This document shows, in pieces, positions 8,190-16,507 of a DNA stretch of 27,307 nucleotides; position 1 is the first letter of the stretch; the number at the start of each line of letters is the position of its first letter. The notes below the pieces were generated by a model, which was given only the letters and a program-made list of their open reading frames with translations, did no database searches and was not told the DNA's origin. The position numbers and the translations under genes are program-made. Source of the stretch: a bacterium. GTDB taxonomy: Bacteria; T1Sed10-126. The stretch lies in NCBI GenBank assembly GCA_003557545.1, contig PWOD01000064.1:1-27307 (forward strand), written 5' to 3'.

Positions 8190-8296
8190 CAGGAATAGCA
8201 GAGGATAGCCTGGTTAGTAAACTGATTGGTATGAGCTGTATATTTCCCCGTCCCGTCAAATCATCTTTTATCTAGTCGTATAATAAGATTTTAAAA

Positions 8297-9244
8297 TTAT
8301 CGCATAATCGTATCATCAGAGTCGGAAGGAGGAAGCCAGCCCAGGTTGTCGTTGGTGCTGATAAGTTGCCAGTCGTTGGTGGTTTCCAGAGGGAATATTT
8401 CAGTTCCTGGTTCAAGGGTTGTGAGGGATCGGAATTGTCGCCGTGGACTTGGCCAGATGGCTATTTCTTCAGTCAGTTTAACCGGGTCAGCGGTAGTTTT
8501 ATCCGGTTTTATAATTTTGATCAATGAAGCATGTATCCAGACCGCTCGTCCGTCAGATAACTCGAGATAGGTCCAGTTATTATGCTGGCTGAGCAGTCGG
8601 AAAATCTGATATTTATAAGCCCGTCCGACAATTTCAAACTGCGTGCCCGGCCCCTGGCGTAAATTGGATCTGTCGGTGATTATCTCCGCCCGGGTTTTAG
8701 TACGGGGAGGTGGGGAGATTTTCTGTTGGGTTGATTCAGCCAGAGGAGGTAGTCTATCGAGAAATTTTTCGGCTACCGGTTGTGGCGTTCGAATGTTTCT
8801 AACCAGGGAACTGTGGAGCCAGCCTAACCGACCGGTTTTGTCACGAACTCTGTACCAGCCCTCAAAAAAGTCGAGTTCTGTCAGTAGCTGTCCACCGGTC
8901 AAACGGTCGACAATGGGAAAATTTGTCCCGGGACCTTTCCGCAGGTTTACCTGACTGTATTCACGCCGGATTCCCAGCATTGAAGTTCGGGGTCCCTGGT
9001 AATTGAGAAAGCCTTCCCAATCCTCAAAACCCAGCATTTCAGCTGGTACTGGTTGTTGTTCAACCAGACTGTCCTCTCTGGAGGGCTCTGTCCCGGGAGA
9101 AGTCGGTTGTTCGACTGTGCTGGATTCAGAGGGTGGTTTTTCATCATGATCGCTGGTAGCCCAGTGATATCCACTGAAAAAAGCAACGATAAACAGTAGT
9201 AAACCGGTTGCAAAGATTGTTAGTAGTGGCCATCGAGTTAACAT
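8297..9244 (-). CDS. Membrane-anchored protein with bacterial SH3 (SH3b) repeats
   Basis: Probably an envelope protein that binds peptidoglycan or another wall component. Residue numbers are from ATG 9244. One hydrophobic helix spans about 6-26 (signal anchor), then a Pro/Ser/Glu-rich spacer to about 70. Two SH3b domains are clear: 97-148 with VNLRKGPGTNFPIV and GWLHSSLV, and 190-243 with SNLRQGPGTQFEIV and VWIHASLI. A third weaker copy spans about 258-305 (EIAIWPSP, GTEIF, LGWLPPS). The open frame can extend to TTG 9271, but AGGTGA sits 5 nt before ATG 9244, which also puts the helix at the N-terminus. No enzymatic domain is present. It stands alone on the minus strand between two plus-strand blocks. 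Confidence 0.85.
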   Translation of the reverse strand: MLTRWPLLTIFATGLLLFIVAFFSGYHWATSDHDEKPPSESSTVEQPTSPGTEPSREDSLVEQQPVPAEMLGFEDWEGFLNYQGPRTSMLGIRREYSQVNLRKGPGTNFPIVDRLTGGQLLTELDFFEGWYRVRDKTGRLGWLHSSLVRNIRTPQPVAEKFLDRLPPLAESTQQKISPPPRTKTRAEIITDRSNLRQGPGTQFEIVGRAYKYQIFRLLSQHNNWTYLELSDGRAVWIHASLIKIIKPDKTTADPVKLTEEIAIWPSPRRQFRSLTTLEPGTEIFPLETTNDWQLISTNDNLGWLPPSDSDDTIMR

Positions 9245-9325
9245 TAAATTCACCTGGTAATCATTTTTCAATATTGATCGATCATCCGTAACCGTTGAAT
9301 GGAGGATTTTAACGTCAGGGATGTT

Positions 9326-9354
9326 AATATATACTAGTACCGATTTTTTGTAAA
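9326..9354 (-). promoter_or_regulatory. Sigma-70/A-type promoter for the SH3b gene
   Basis: On the minus strand TTTACA (9354-9349) and TATATT (9331-9326) are separated by exactly 17 bp, each a 5/6 match to consensus. Transcription would start near 9318 and leave an untranslated leader of about 75 nt before ATG 9244. No equally good promoter was found for the divergent HD-GYP gene. Confidence 0.6.
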
Positions 9355-9422
9355 TGTAACAGTTGAAAAATCTAGACAGGGCGGTTGGAAAAATTGCAAT
9401 TAGATAATGGTTTTAGATTTTG

Positions 9423-10886
9423 ATGGCTGGTCAGCGGTGGCTGGAACGGTTATTTGATTTAAATCAGCTGTTGGGGACTGAGGAAGCTGGTGGGTCATCA
9501 GCACGAATTTTACTATTAGAGCTGTCTGATATATTAAAGGCTGACCAGGGAATTCTCTACCAGTTCCAACCGTATTCAGGAAAAAATTATATTGAGCGGA
9601 ATGTTAACTCGAAGTTCGATTGGGAGCTTAGCCAGCAGTTGGAACCGGGGACGGGTAACGCTGCTGAGTATGTGGCAAAATATGGGGTTAGTTTGCAGCT
9701 GCAGGATGAAGATGGTATCGATCCAACGGTGATTTTACCGCTCAAACAAGGGACGGAGAAAAGCTGTTATTATCGGCCCCGGGGGGTAATTTTATTGCCA
9801 ATTATGGATAGTTCCCGAAATACTACCGGGGTTATAATTTTAATGAAAACCGGGAACTCTTCGCGAGGAAATCCTGGTTTTAAGAAGCTGTCATCGGTTG
9901 AACTTAAATGGTTGGAAAAAGTTATGGTTCAGGTAGTTCGATGTCAGACCCGGACAGGCTGGCAAAAGCAGCTTTTTTTGACCCTTGAAGGTATGGTTAA
10001 AACTTTGATTAGAGCGATTGAGAGGAGAAATCAGTCATTCGCCGGTCATAGTGAAAAGATGGCTTTATATGCCTTGAAAATAGCCGGTGCTGTCAGCCGT
10101 GCATCTCGGGGAAAATGGGAGCAGTATAATTTTTCCCCGATCCGCCGGTTAGGAATTTATTTTGCCGCCTTAGCTCATGATGTTGGTAAACTGGCGATAC
10201 CTGACAGAATTTTGCAAAAAAATCGTAAGTTGTCAAAACAGAAGATGCAGGCTCTGCGCTATCTACTGGCCTATCTGGAAGAGACTGAAATCATCGATGA
10301 TATGGAAGAGATTTACAGGGTGATCGAGGAAACTAACAAACTGGGTCAAATAAAGAATAATTTAAAACGTCGTCTTGAGGAGATAGCAGAGATCGAGTAT
10401 GCCCTGCCCGATCAGGAGGTCAAGCGACTATTATCGGAAGATGATTTAGAACAGCTGATAGTTGCAGAGGGCAATTTGAATTCTGCCGAGCGGGAGATTG
10501 TAGCCAATCATCCTTGTGAAACCTACAGGATTTTAAAAGAGTTACCCTGGCCTCAGGAACTTAAAGATATTCCGTGGATAGCAGCCCTTCACCATGAACG
10601 ATTGGATGGAACTGGATACCCCTGGGGATTAAAGGGGGATGAGATACCGCTGGAGGCCAGAATACTTGCTGTGGCAGATATATATGAGGCGTTAACCGCC
10701 TCAGATCGCCCATATCGTGATCAGATCAGCCATGAAAAGGCAGTGGAGATAGTTGAAAAAGAAGCCGCCAACGGAAAAATTGATGGGGATATAGTGAGGC
10801 TATTTATTGATTCAGGCTTATGGAAAGAGGAATCAAACGAGGATTTTTTATTGGAGGTAATGACGGCTGCTATCGATGGACTGTAA
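9423..10886 (+). CDS. GAF-like sensor plus HD-GYP domain protein (probable cyclic-di-GMP phosphodiesterase)
   Basis: Likely a soluble signalling enzyme that hydrolyses c-di-GMP to pGpG/GMP. The first about 175 residues look like a GAF sensor (alternating hydrophobic strands, RGVILLPIMD near 120-129). The HD-GYP part begins with FAGHSEKMA, has the HD pair in LAHDVGKLAIPD (about 252-253) and the GYP loop HHERLDGTGYP (about 390-400), then LAVADIYEALTASDRPY. Between the HD and the next helix (about 270-350) is a long charged helical insertion; I recall similar insertions in a subset of HD-GYP proteins, so it is a subfamily trait. Metal-ligand residues look intact. Start is ATG 9423 (TTG 9420 also possible); neither has a clear ribosome site. 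The lptG-like gene follows after 22 bp. Confidence 0.88.
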   Translation: MAGQRWLERLFDLNQLLGTEEAGGSSARILLLELSDILKADQGILYQFQPYSGKNYIERNVNSKFDWELSQQLEPGTGNAAEYVAKYGVSLQLQDEDGIDPTVILPLKQGTEKSCYYRPRGVILLPIMDSSRNTTGVIILMKTGNSSRGNPGFKKLSSVELKWLEKVMVQVVRCQTRTGWQKQLFLTLEGMVKTLIRAIERRNQSFAGHSEKMALYALKIAGAVSRASRGKWEQYNFSPIRRLGIYFAALAHDVGKLAIPDRILQKNRKLSKQKMQALRYLLAYLEETEIIDDMEEIYRVIEETNKLGQIKNNLKRRLEEIAEIEYALPDQEVKRLLSEDDLEQLIVAEGNLNSAEREIVANHPCETYRILKELPWPQELKDIPWIAALHHERLDGTGYPWGLKGDEIPLEARILAVADIYEALTASDRPYRDQISHEKAVEIVEKEAANGKIDGDIVRLFIDSGLWKEESNEDFLLEVMTAAIDGL

Positions 10887-10908
10887 TATTAAATTGGGAG
10901 TTTGAAAG

Positions 10909-12051
10909 ATGCGACTGCTTGATAGAGAGTTTACTAGAATTTTTATTTGGCCCTGTTTATTTAGCCTCGTGATCTGTGTATTTCTGTTTTTAATTGCTGA
11001 TTTTTTTGGTTTGCTGGATGAGTTGATTGGTTACCAGCCGGCGGTTCAAACAGTTATTCTGTATCTTTATTATAGATTTATCTACGCCGTTTTTTTTATG
11101 CTGCCGTTAGTTGTTATGCTGGGCTCTTTTTGGGGGTTAAACAGCTGGCGCCAGTCTAATCAGTGGACAGCTGTATTAAACAGTGGCAGTTCACCTGCTT
11201 CTCTGCTTAGAGTCCCGCTGGTAACGATTTGTTTATTAACTGTTGCTGCCATTATTTTTAATATATTGTTCATTCCATCGATAATCGACCGCTATAAGGT
11301 CCTGGAAGATTATCAGATACCGGGAGAAACACCGCCGGTTGAGAGCTTTCAGAACCTTCGTTTTCGGATGTTGGACGGTAGTACTGTAAAGATAGGCAAA
11401 CTGTTGCCAGAGGCCGGTATTGCTGAGGATATCGTTGTGATGAGACATGAGGAGGACCTGCTGGCTGAACGGATTGATGCCGAGGAGGCACAGTTTAATC
11501 CGGATAAAGGTTGGCAGGTAAAATATCCTGAAGTAAGAGATTTTGAGTCCGGTCGGCTGGCGGAAATAACCCGACCAACGGAGATTTTTCTGGCTCTGGA
11601 ACCACCGGGTGTTCTAAAGAAGATTATGCAGGCCAACCCACGTCTTGGTGGCCGTCGTCCGGAAGAGTTTACAGTCGAAGAGTTAAGGACAGCCATCAGA
11701 TTTCGCCAGCGACGGGGGATGAATACTACAGCAGAACAGTTGTTTTACCATTGGAAGGTAAGTTATCCGTTGAGTATTATAGTGCTTGCTATAATCGCCA
11801 TATATCTGGCGACCGGAACCCGAATGAGTCGCCCGGCCGGCATAGGTCTGCTGCTGCTTCTGGCACTGCTTTACTGGGCAATTTTTCATATGGTCCTGGC
11901 CTATGCCAAAACCGATTACTTCAGTTTGTTCAGTCCCTACCTGCCAGAGTATAGTCCGGTTTATTTTACCCCGGGATTATTTTTGTTTCTTGGTGTATAT
12001 TACTGGTCGAACAGATTTCAAGCTTTGAGAAGTCGCTGCCCTTCGAGCTAA
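10909..12051 (+). CDS. lptG: LptF/LptG-family permease, LptG-like
   Basis: Inner-membrane subunit of the LptB2FG ABC transporter that extracts LPS from the inner membrane and feeds it to the periplasmic bridge. The 380 residues follow the family plan: start MRLLDREFTRIF, three membrane helices in the first about 125 residues, a periplasmic beta-jellyroll domain (about 130-265; PPVESFQNLRFRMLDG), then a linker and three C-terminal helices from about 285. The ADFFGLLDELIGY region resembles LptG more than LptF, but the assignment between the two is by eye. GGGAG at 10896-10900 is 8 nt before the ATG. It lies downstream of the HD-GYP gene and about 13 kb from the lptF-like partner. It converges on the next gene with an 8-bp gap. 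Confidence 0.85.
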   Translation: MRLLDREFTRIFIWPCLFSLVICVFLFLIADFFGLLDELIGYQPAVQTVILYLYYRFIYAVFFMLPLVVMLGSFWGLNSWRQSNQWTAVLNSGSSPASLLRVPLVTICLLTVAAIIFNILFIPSIIDRYKVLEDYQIPGETPPVESFQNLRFRMLDGSTVKIGKLLPEAGIAEDIVVMRHEEDLLAERIDAEEAQFNPDKGWQVKYPEVRDFESGRLAEITRPTEIFLALEPPGVLKKIMQANPRLGGRRPEEFTVEELRTAIRFRQRRGMNTTAEQLFYHWKVSYPLSIIVLAIIAIYLATGTRMSRPAGIGLLLLLALLYWAIFHMVLAYAKTDYFSLFSPYLPEYSPVYFTPGLFLFLGVYYWSNRFQALRSRCPSS

Positions 12052-12059
12052 ATAGCCTG

Positions 12060-12701
12060 TTATATAAGATGGGTGACCAGCAGTTTGCCAAGTTTTTGAG
12101 CAGCTGTTGGTTGTAATTTGCAGGCTGCCTTGAAATCCGCTGTTTCTCCTGTATCGGCGATAATTTTAATACAGCTGAAATTGGCCGGTGAGCCGCCGGC
12201 AGCGGTTACTGCTTGGAATAGTTTCATTGCCTCCATATCTACAGCAACTGCACCGGTTTTAGTAAACTGGTTTAATCTCTCGGTGTGGCTTAAAATAGGC
12301 GAATTGCTGGTGAGCAACCCACCTCGAACGGCCCGGTCGTCGAGTTGCTGAAACAGGCTCCAGCAGCGGTGATCAGTGAGACTGGCAGTTAGCGTTTGTT
12401 GTTGTCCTCTCTCGTTTAACAGCTGGTCGGCAAATAGAAGCTGATCTTGTTGAAGTTCAGGACTGAGGGCACCAGCGGTGCCAGATAAAACGATTAAATT
12501 AGCGTCAAGCAACCGGCTGATCTGCTGCACAGTATGGTCGATCTGTTCTGAGGAGGAACCACAAATGATCGCCTGATGAGCGGTTTTGTTAGGGGTTTCG
12601 AGCTGATAGAGCAGCCCTTCGGGAGTGACCTTGACCCGCTGTTCCTGACAGCTTTTAAGAAATGGTTTTGCTTCGTATTTATGAGCAAATATGAACAGCA
12701 T
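12060..12701 (-). CDS. Nucleoside phosphorylase-superfamily protein (MTA/SAH nucleosidase-like)
   Basis: Fold and motifs of the PNP/UDP phosphorylase superfamily, probably a nucleosidase or phosphorylase that cleaves a purine nucleoside or a modified one such as futalosine, MTA or SAH. Visible are SGTAGAL (73-79), the ribose-binding VDMEA (154-158) and the Asp that normally protonates the base, D183 in IIADTGE, where MTA/SAH nucleosidases have an SD-x-AD pattern. At 213 residues it is a little short, with a reduced N-terminal phosphate/nucleoside loop. AGGA lies about 8 nt upstream of ATG 12701. It is the last gene of the long minus-strand run, 36 bp after alaT. Substrate not determinable from sequence. 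Confidence 0.72.
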   Translation of the reverse strand: MLFIFAHKYEAKPFLKSCQEQRVKVTPEGLLYQLETPNKTAHQAIICGSSSEQIDHTVQQISRLLDANLIVLSGTAGALSPELQQDQLLFADQLLNERGQQQTLTASLTDHRCWSLFQQLDDRAVRGGLLTSNSPILSHTERLNQFTKTGAVAVDMEAMKLFQAVTAAGGSPANFSCIKIIADTGETADFKAACKLQPTAAQKLGKLLVTHLI

Positions 12702-12737
12702 TCAATCATCCTGTGCCCACCTTTGGAGGGCTGTTAA

Positions 12738-13889
12738 TTAAAGGCTCTGGAGGAACAGTTCAATCCTTTTTAAGGCCTCTCTGAGCTGCTGGAAATCTGT
12801 CGCATAAGAGATTCTTATACGTTCTTCTCCACCGGGGCCAAAGGCGGTTCCCGGGACTGCTGCCACCTGCTGCTGAGTTAGTAGCTTTTTGCAAAAAGTT
12901 GTGGGATCCAGCCCGGTTTTCTTAATTGAGGGGAAGGCGTAGAAAGCCCCGTCAGGTAGCGGGCAGTCGAGCCCGAGCCGGTTGAGTTTTTCATGCACCA
13001 GATTCCGTCGACGCTTATATTCTTTTTTCATCGAGGCGATGGCATCAGCCCCATGGTTGGTTGCTTCAATCGCTGCAAACTGTGAGGTTGTCGGGGCGCA
13101 GAGCATTGTGTATTGATGGATTTTAGTCATGGCGCCGATAATCTTTTCAGGCCCGGTTGCATAAGCAATCCTCAGACCTGTCATCGCACAGCTCTTGGAA
13201 AATCCATTGAAAAATATTGTTCGTTCACGGAGTTCGGGCAGAGTAGGAAGGGGGATATGTTGGAGATCATATGTCAGATGGCTGTAAATTTCATCGGAGA
13301 TGACAATCAGATCGTGTTTAATTATCAGCTCAGCCAGCTGTTCCAACAGGGATTTATCGTAGGTTGTACCGGTGGGATTAGATGGATAGTTTAAGACAAC
13401 TATTTTAGACGCCGGACTAATAGCATCAGCCAGTTTCTCCGGATTAAGCTTGAACTGGTCCGGTTCGGTATTTAAAAGTTTCACCCGGGCACCGGCCATT
13501 TTAGCTGTCGGATAGTAGGAGACATAACATGGTGTGGGAATGATTACTTCATCTCCAGGATTAATCAGGGCCCGCATTGCCAGGTCCATCCCTTCACTGA
13601 CCCCGGTGGTTATGAGGATTTCTTCCTCATAATCGTAGTTGAGCTGGTGGACCTTATCCAGATGGGTGCAGATTGCTTTCCTCAGTTCCGGCATACCTTT
13701 ATTAGATGTATAGTTTGTATAGCCATCTTCGATCGATTTTATGGCAGCTTCCCGGATGTGCCATGGTGTGGCAAAATCCGGTTCGCCAACTCCCAGGGAG
13801 ATAACATCATCCATGCTCATTACCAGGTCAAAAAAATCTCTTATACCGGAAGGCGCAAGTGATTCAACGGTGCGTGAGAGTTCAATCAT
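12738..13889 (-). CDS. alaT: Class I PLP-dependent aminotransferase, probable alanine transaminase
   Basis: Fold-type I aminotransferase of 383 residues. The PLP Lys is K232 in FSKSCAMTGLR; N171 in SNPTG, D199 in ISDEIY and Y202 contact the cofactor; R359 in RIRISYA binds the substrate carboxylate. The pairing with an Lrp/AsnC regulator directly upstream, with a 4-bp ATGA overlap (13886-13889), matches the alaR-alaT (yugG-yugH) arrangement I know from Bacillus subtilis, where the enzyme makes alanine from pyruvate and glutamate. PatA-like aminotransferases are the main alternative, since motifs alone do not separate these groups. Family certain, substrate inferred. Confidence 0.85.
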   Translation of the reverse strand: MIELSRTVESLAPSGIRDFFDLVMSMDDVISLGVGEPDFATPWHIREAAIKSIEDGYTNYTSNKGMPELRKAICTHLDKVHQLNYDYEEEILITTGVSEGMDLAMRALINPGDEVIIPTPCYVSYYPTAKMAGARVKLLNTEPDQFKLNPEKLADAISPASKIVVLNYPSNPTGTTYDKSLLEQLAELIIKHDLIVISDEIYSHLTYDLQHIPLPTLPELRERTIFFNGFSKSCAMTGLRIAYATGPEKIIGAMTKIHQYTMLCAPTTSQFAAIEATNHGADAIASMKKEYKRRRNLVHEKLNRLGLDCPLPDGAFYAFPSIKKTGLDPTTFCKKLLTQQQVAAVPGTAFGPGGEERIRISYATDFQQLREALKRIELFLQSL

Positions 13890-14371
13890 GGAGAGATCGA
13901 CAGCCGGTGATCGGAGGTTGGTGGTTCAAAGTAGAGCCCACCCTCCTTGTAGATTTTTAACATAAAGTGAGATTCGGTTTTGTGAACATTTTTCAGGGGA
14001 GCCAGCTCACGCGCAACAAACTCAGCAATTTCATTCAGCGTACTGGCTTCTACCCAGACCAGCAGATCGTAATCACCGGAGCAGAGATAGCAGGATCTCA
14101 CCTCGGGATGGTCATAGATCTCCCGGGCAATCTGGTCAAAACCTGTGTCCGGTTGTGGTGAAATGTTAACCTCAATCAAACCGATTATCGATTGGGGAGC
14201 ATCGTCCAGTTTAGTTCGGTCAATGACAGTTTTGTAGCCTTTGATTACACCCTCCCGCTCAAATTTTTCAAGTTTTTTGGCAACTTCGGACTCGCTCATT
14301 TCAAGTGCGCCTGCCAGTTCGTTCAATGGCATTCTCCCGTTATCTTCCAAAAGTTCCAGTAGCCGGTCCAT
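13886..14371 (-). CDS. alaR: Lrp/AsnC-family transcriptional regulator, AlaR-like
   Basis: Small (161 residues) feast/famine regulator. An N-terminal winged helix-turn-helix covers about 1-55 (LLELLEDNGRMPLNELA then MSESEVAKKLEKFEREGVI), and a RAM ligand-binding/oligomerisation domain spans about 60-145 (GLIEVNISP, SCYLCSGDYDLLVWVEA). AAGGAGGAG a few bases ahead of ATG 14371 is a strong ribosome site and lies inside the last codons of hpt. The stop overlaps the alaT start, so the regulator probably controls its own operon and alanine synthesis in response to an amino acid; this is inference from the alaR-alaT precedent. Confidence 0.88.
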   Translation of the reverse strand: MDRLLELLEDNGRMPLNELAGALEMSESEVAKKLEKFEREGVIKGYKTVIDRTKLDDAPQSIIGLIEVNISPQPDTGFDQIAREIYDHPEVRSCYLCSGDYDLLVWVEASTLNEIAEFVARELAPLKNVHKTESHFMLKIYKEGGLYFEPPTSDHRLSISP

Positions 14372-14374
14372 AGT

Positions 14375-14923
14375 TTACTCCTCCTTGGTTATTTTGTTTT
14401 TCAAAGTGGCAATATATGGCAGGTTACGATATTTCTGGGCGTAATCAAGACCATAACCGATGAGAAATTTATCGGGAACATCAAAACCCACGTAATCAAC
14501 TGTCACCTCGACCTCACGCCGGTAGGGTTTGTCCAGCAGGACACAGGTTGCAATAGATGCGGGGTTTCGTCCCTTAAGATAGTTGAGTAGATAGTTAAGG
14601 GTCAGCCCGGAATCAACAATATCTTCAACCAGAAGAATATGGCGACCCTCAACATCTTCACTCAGGTCTTTTAACACCCGGACAACACCACTGGTGAAAG
14701 CTGATTTTCCGTAACTGGCGACAGAAAGAAAATCCAGTTCCAGCGGCAGATCGATTTTCCGCATAAGGTCGGCCACAAAGGTTACGCACCCCCGTAAGAC
14801 TCCAACCATCAGAAGTTCCTTTCCCTGGTATTTCTCGGTAATTTTTTTACCCAGCTCCGTGACTTTCTCTTCAAGTTCTTCCTGAGTAAATAAAACTTTT
14901 TCGAACTTATCATCAAATTCCAT
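14375..14923 (-). CDS. hpt: Hypoxanthine phosphoribosyltransferase
   Basis: Purine salvage enzyme that converts hypoxanthine (and often guanine) plus PRPP to IMP/GMP. The 182 residues show the PRPP motif ILLVEDIVDSGLT (96-108), the flexible-loop segment SYGKSAFTSG (70-79), LRGC (43-46) and the C-terminal VDYVGFDVPDKFLIGYGLDY base-binding region. In many Firmicutes hpt sits with tilS and ftsH; here it sits between rsfS and alaR, with 3 bp to the latter. Length and motifs are normal. Specificity between hypoxanthine and guanine is not readable by eye. Confidence 0.95.
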   Translation of the reverse strand: MEFDDKFEKVLFTQEELEEKVTELGKKITEKYQGKELLMVGVLRGCVTFVADLMRKIDLPLELDFLSVASYGKSAFTSGVVRVLKDLSEDVEGRHILLVEDIVDSGLTLNYLLNYLKGRNPASIATCVLLDKPYRREVEVTVDYVGFDVPDKFLIGYGLDYAQKYRNLPYIATLKNKITKEE

Positions 14924-14964
14924 TTTGCCTGCTCACTCCATTTCTAAGTAGTTGTCAGCTAAAT

Positions 14965-15309
14965 TTAATCAGCTTCAAAGATCACCGGGGCATCGGCCCA
15001 CAGTCTATCAAGGTTATAATAGTCTCGTTTCTCTCGGGAAAAAAGATGTAGAACAAAATGGCCGTAATCGACCAGTATCCAGCCCCCCTCGGGGTTCCCT
15101 TCGGTTGAAAAAGGAATTATCCCGGGCTGTTTTTTTAACTCTCTAACGGTTTCCTGAAGAAGAAATTTTAGATGAGTCTCAGACTGTCCTGTGGCAATTA
15201 TGAAACAGTCGGTTAACCCCACCTGTTTTCTGACATCAATAGCCACAAGATTTTCCGCTTTATTGTCCGAAATAATTTTAGCAACTTTTTTTATCAGGTC
15301 AATTTCCAT
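14965..15309 (-). CDS. rsfS: Ribosomal silencing factor RsfS (YbeB/Iojap family)
   Basis: Binds uL14 on the free 50S subunit and blocks joining with the 30S during starvation. The 114 residues show the family signature: KAENLVAIDVRKQ, then LTDCFIIATGQSETHLKF, EGNPEGGWILVDYGHFVLHLF and a final YYNLDRLWADAP. It follows the LCP gene by 46 bp and precedes hpt by 41 bp. The nadD-yqeK-(LCP)-rsfS order is the usual Firmicute context. Confidence 0.96.
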   Translation of the reverse strand: MEIDLIKKVAKIISDNKAENLVAIDVRKQVGLTDCFIIATGQSETHLKFLLQETVRELKKQPGIIPFSTEGNPEGGWILVDYGHFVLHLFSREKRDYYNLDRLWADAPVIFEAD

Positions 15310-15355
15310 CTAATAGAATCACTCTTTTCATAGTTTAAATATCTACCGAAGGTTG

Positions 15356-16507
15356 TTACTGGTTTTCGCTCTGGCTGTCAATAAACGCCAGAATATCTGA
15401 ACCGGCTACAAGTGTAACATCTACAAGGGCCTGGCGTGAGGGTTCAATCTGTAGTTTGCCCAGTCCGAGCAGATTTTTAACTCGATAGGCTGACTGCGGA
15501 TGGTCCCCCCGGTCGATGATACGGGTTGTTTGGTAGTCATGCCGATCGGCGTTACCTAATTCGACCACATCGATAAAATCATATCCCTGAAGTATTTGTT
15601 GAAGTTCCGAAGCCAGTCCACTGACCGAGGTGCCGTTAAGGATTTTGAGTTCGATCGAGGTTAACGGTTGAGCTTCAATTATTTCGGTCATTAAGGGCCT
15701 CGGGAGCATCCGTTTTATTCGATCGACCCGGATCATTTGATGCGCTGCCATCTCCCCGGGAAAAGCATGTAAAAACAGTAGATTATCGGGGGAGAGTTGC
15801 AGCATGATCTCGCCCAGAAGCTTGAGTTCTTCAGTGGTTAAATTGGTGGTTAACCGTTTTTTTAACAGCTCATATGTGCGGAGATCGTTGTGGAGATGGG
15901 GGAGTTTGTTGAGGTTGTTCAACAGGCCAATAAAAAAGTCTTTATGGCGGGCGCGCAAACCCTCCGTGCTATGCTCTTTAAAGGCAGTTGAAACAAATTC
16001 AGCTGCCATATGCCCATCCATCCATCGGGGTTGAAACTGCTCTTGAACAGTTGGATTATAACCAGTCAGATCGGGAATAGCCACACCGCCCAGCAGGTCG
16101 GTGATAAATTTAAGATCAGATTTTCTGGTGATCATCCAGAAATCTATATCCAGTTGAAGATAGTCAGTTAACTGGTCGACAAACAGCTCTGGTCCCAGTT
16201 CGTTGTAAAACCGTGTCAAACTGTTTTCTTCCGCCAGGATGTTGGCATAAAAACGGTTTTCTCCGGCAAAATAGATGGCGCTGAAATTTTTTGTAAGAGG
16301 TTCATAACCAAGCAGGTAAAGGCTGGTTAGCTCTCCATCTTCAAGGTTTAACAAAGCCCCCTGTATATTAAGGCTATGTTCGAGCCGTTCTATCAGCGGC
16401 GGAGCTGTGGGAGGAGAATCGGTCTGGTATGGAGTCAGCAGAAAAAAGAGTAGAAAAGTTCCGAGCACGGCGGCGCTCCAGCCGGCTATAGTTAAATATT
16501 TTTTCAT
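15356..16507 (-). CDS. LytR-CpsA-Psr (LCP)-like membrane protein with LytR_C domain; LCP motifs degenerate
   Basis: A membrane anchor (about 4-25) is followed by an LCP-like extracytoplasmic region (about 45-240) and a LytR_C domain (about 284-374, beginning SIELKILNGTSVSGLA). LCP enzymes transfer undecaprenyl-linked polymers to peptidoglycan. The framework residues DLLGGV (137-142) and the MDGHMAAEF segment are recognisable, but the catalytic landmarks are not: the Asp expected after the first strand is Ser/Leu (TSLYLLG, 61-67), the SIPRDT motif reads YFAGENRF (79-86), and the R-x-R/D-x-x-R cluster is reduced to GLRARHKD (183-190). It may be non-catalytic or have another role. AGGGTG serves ATG 16507, which overlaps the yqeK stop by 4 bp. 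Confidence 0.75.
   Translation of the reverse strand: MKKYLTIAGWSAAVLGTFLLFFLLTPYQTDSPPTAPPLIERLEHSLNIQGALLNLEDGELTSLYLLGYEPLTKNFSAIYFAGENRFYANILAEENSLTRFYNELGPELFVDQLTDYLQLDIDFWMITRKSDLKFITDLLGGVAIPDLTGYNPTVQEQFQPRWMDGHMAAEFVSTAFKEHSTEGLRARHKDFFIGLLNNLNKLPHLHNDLRTYELLKKRLTTNLTTEELKLLGEIMLQLSPDNLLFLHAFPGEMAAHQMIRVDRIKRMLPRPLMTEIIEAQPLTSIELKILNGTSVSGLASELQQILQGYDFIDVVELGNADRHDYQTTRIIDRGDHPQSAYRVKNLLGLGKLQIEPSRQALVDVTLVAGSDILAFIDSQSENQ

Noticed and set aside
10230-10480. Long insertion in the HD-GYP domain as a sign of a fused or broken gene
   Set aside because: The frame is continuous, flanking motifs are intact, and I recall similar helical insertions in a known subset of HD-GYP proteins.
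11349-11696. 115-codon minus-strand open frame inside lptG
   Set aside because: Antisense shadow of the permease's periplasmic domain; no start signal or family pattern.
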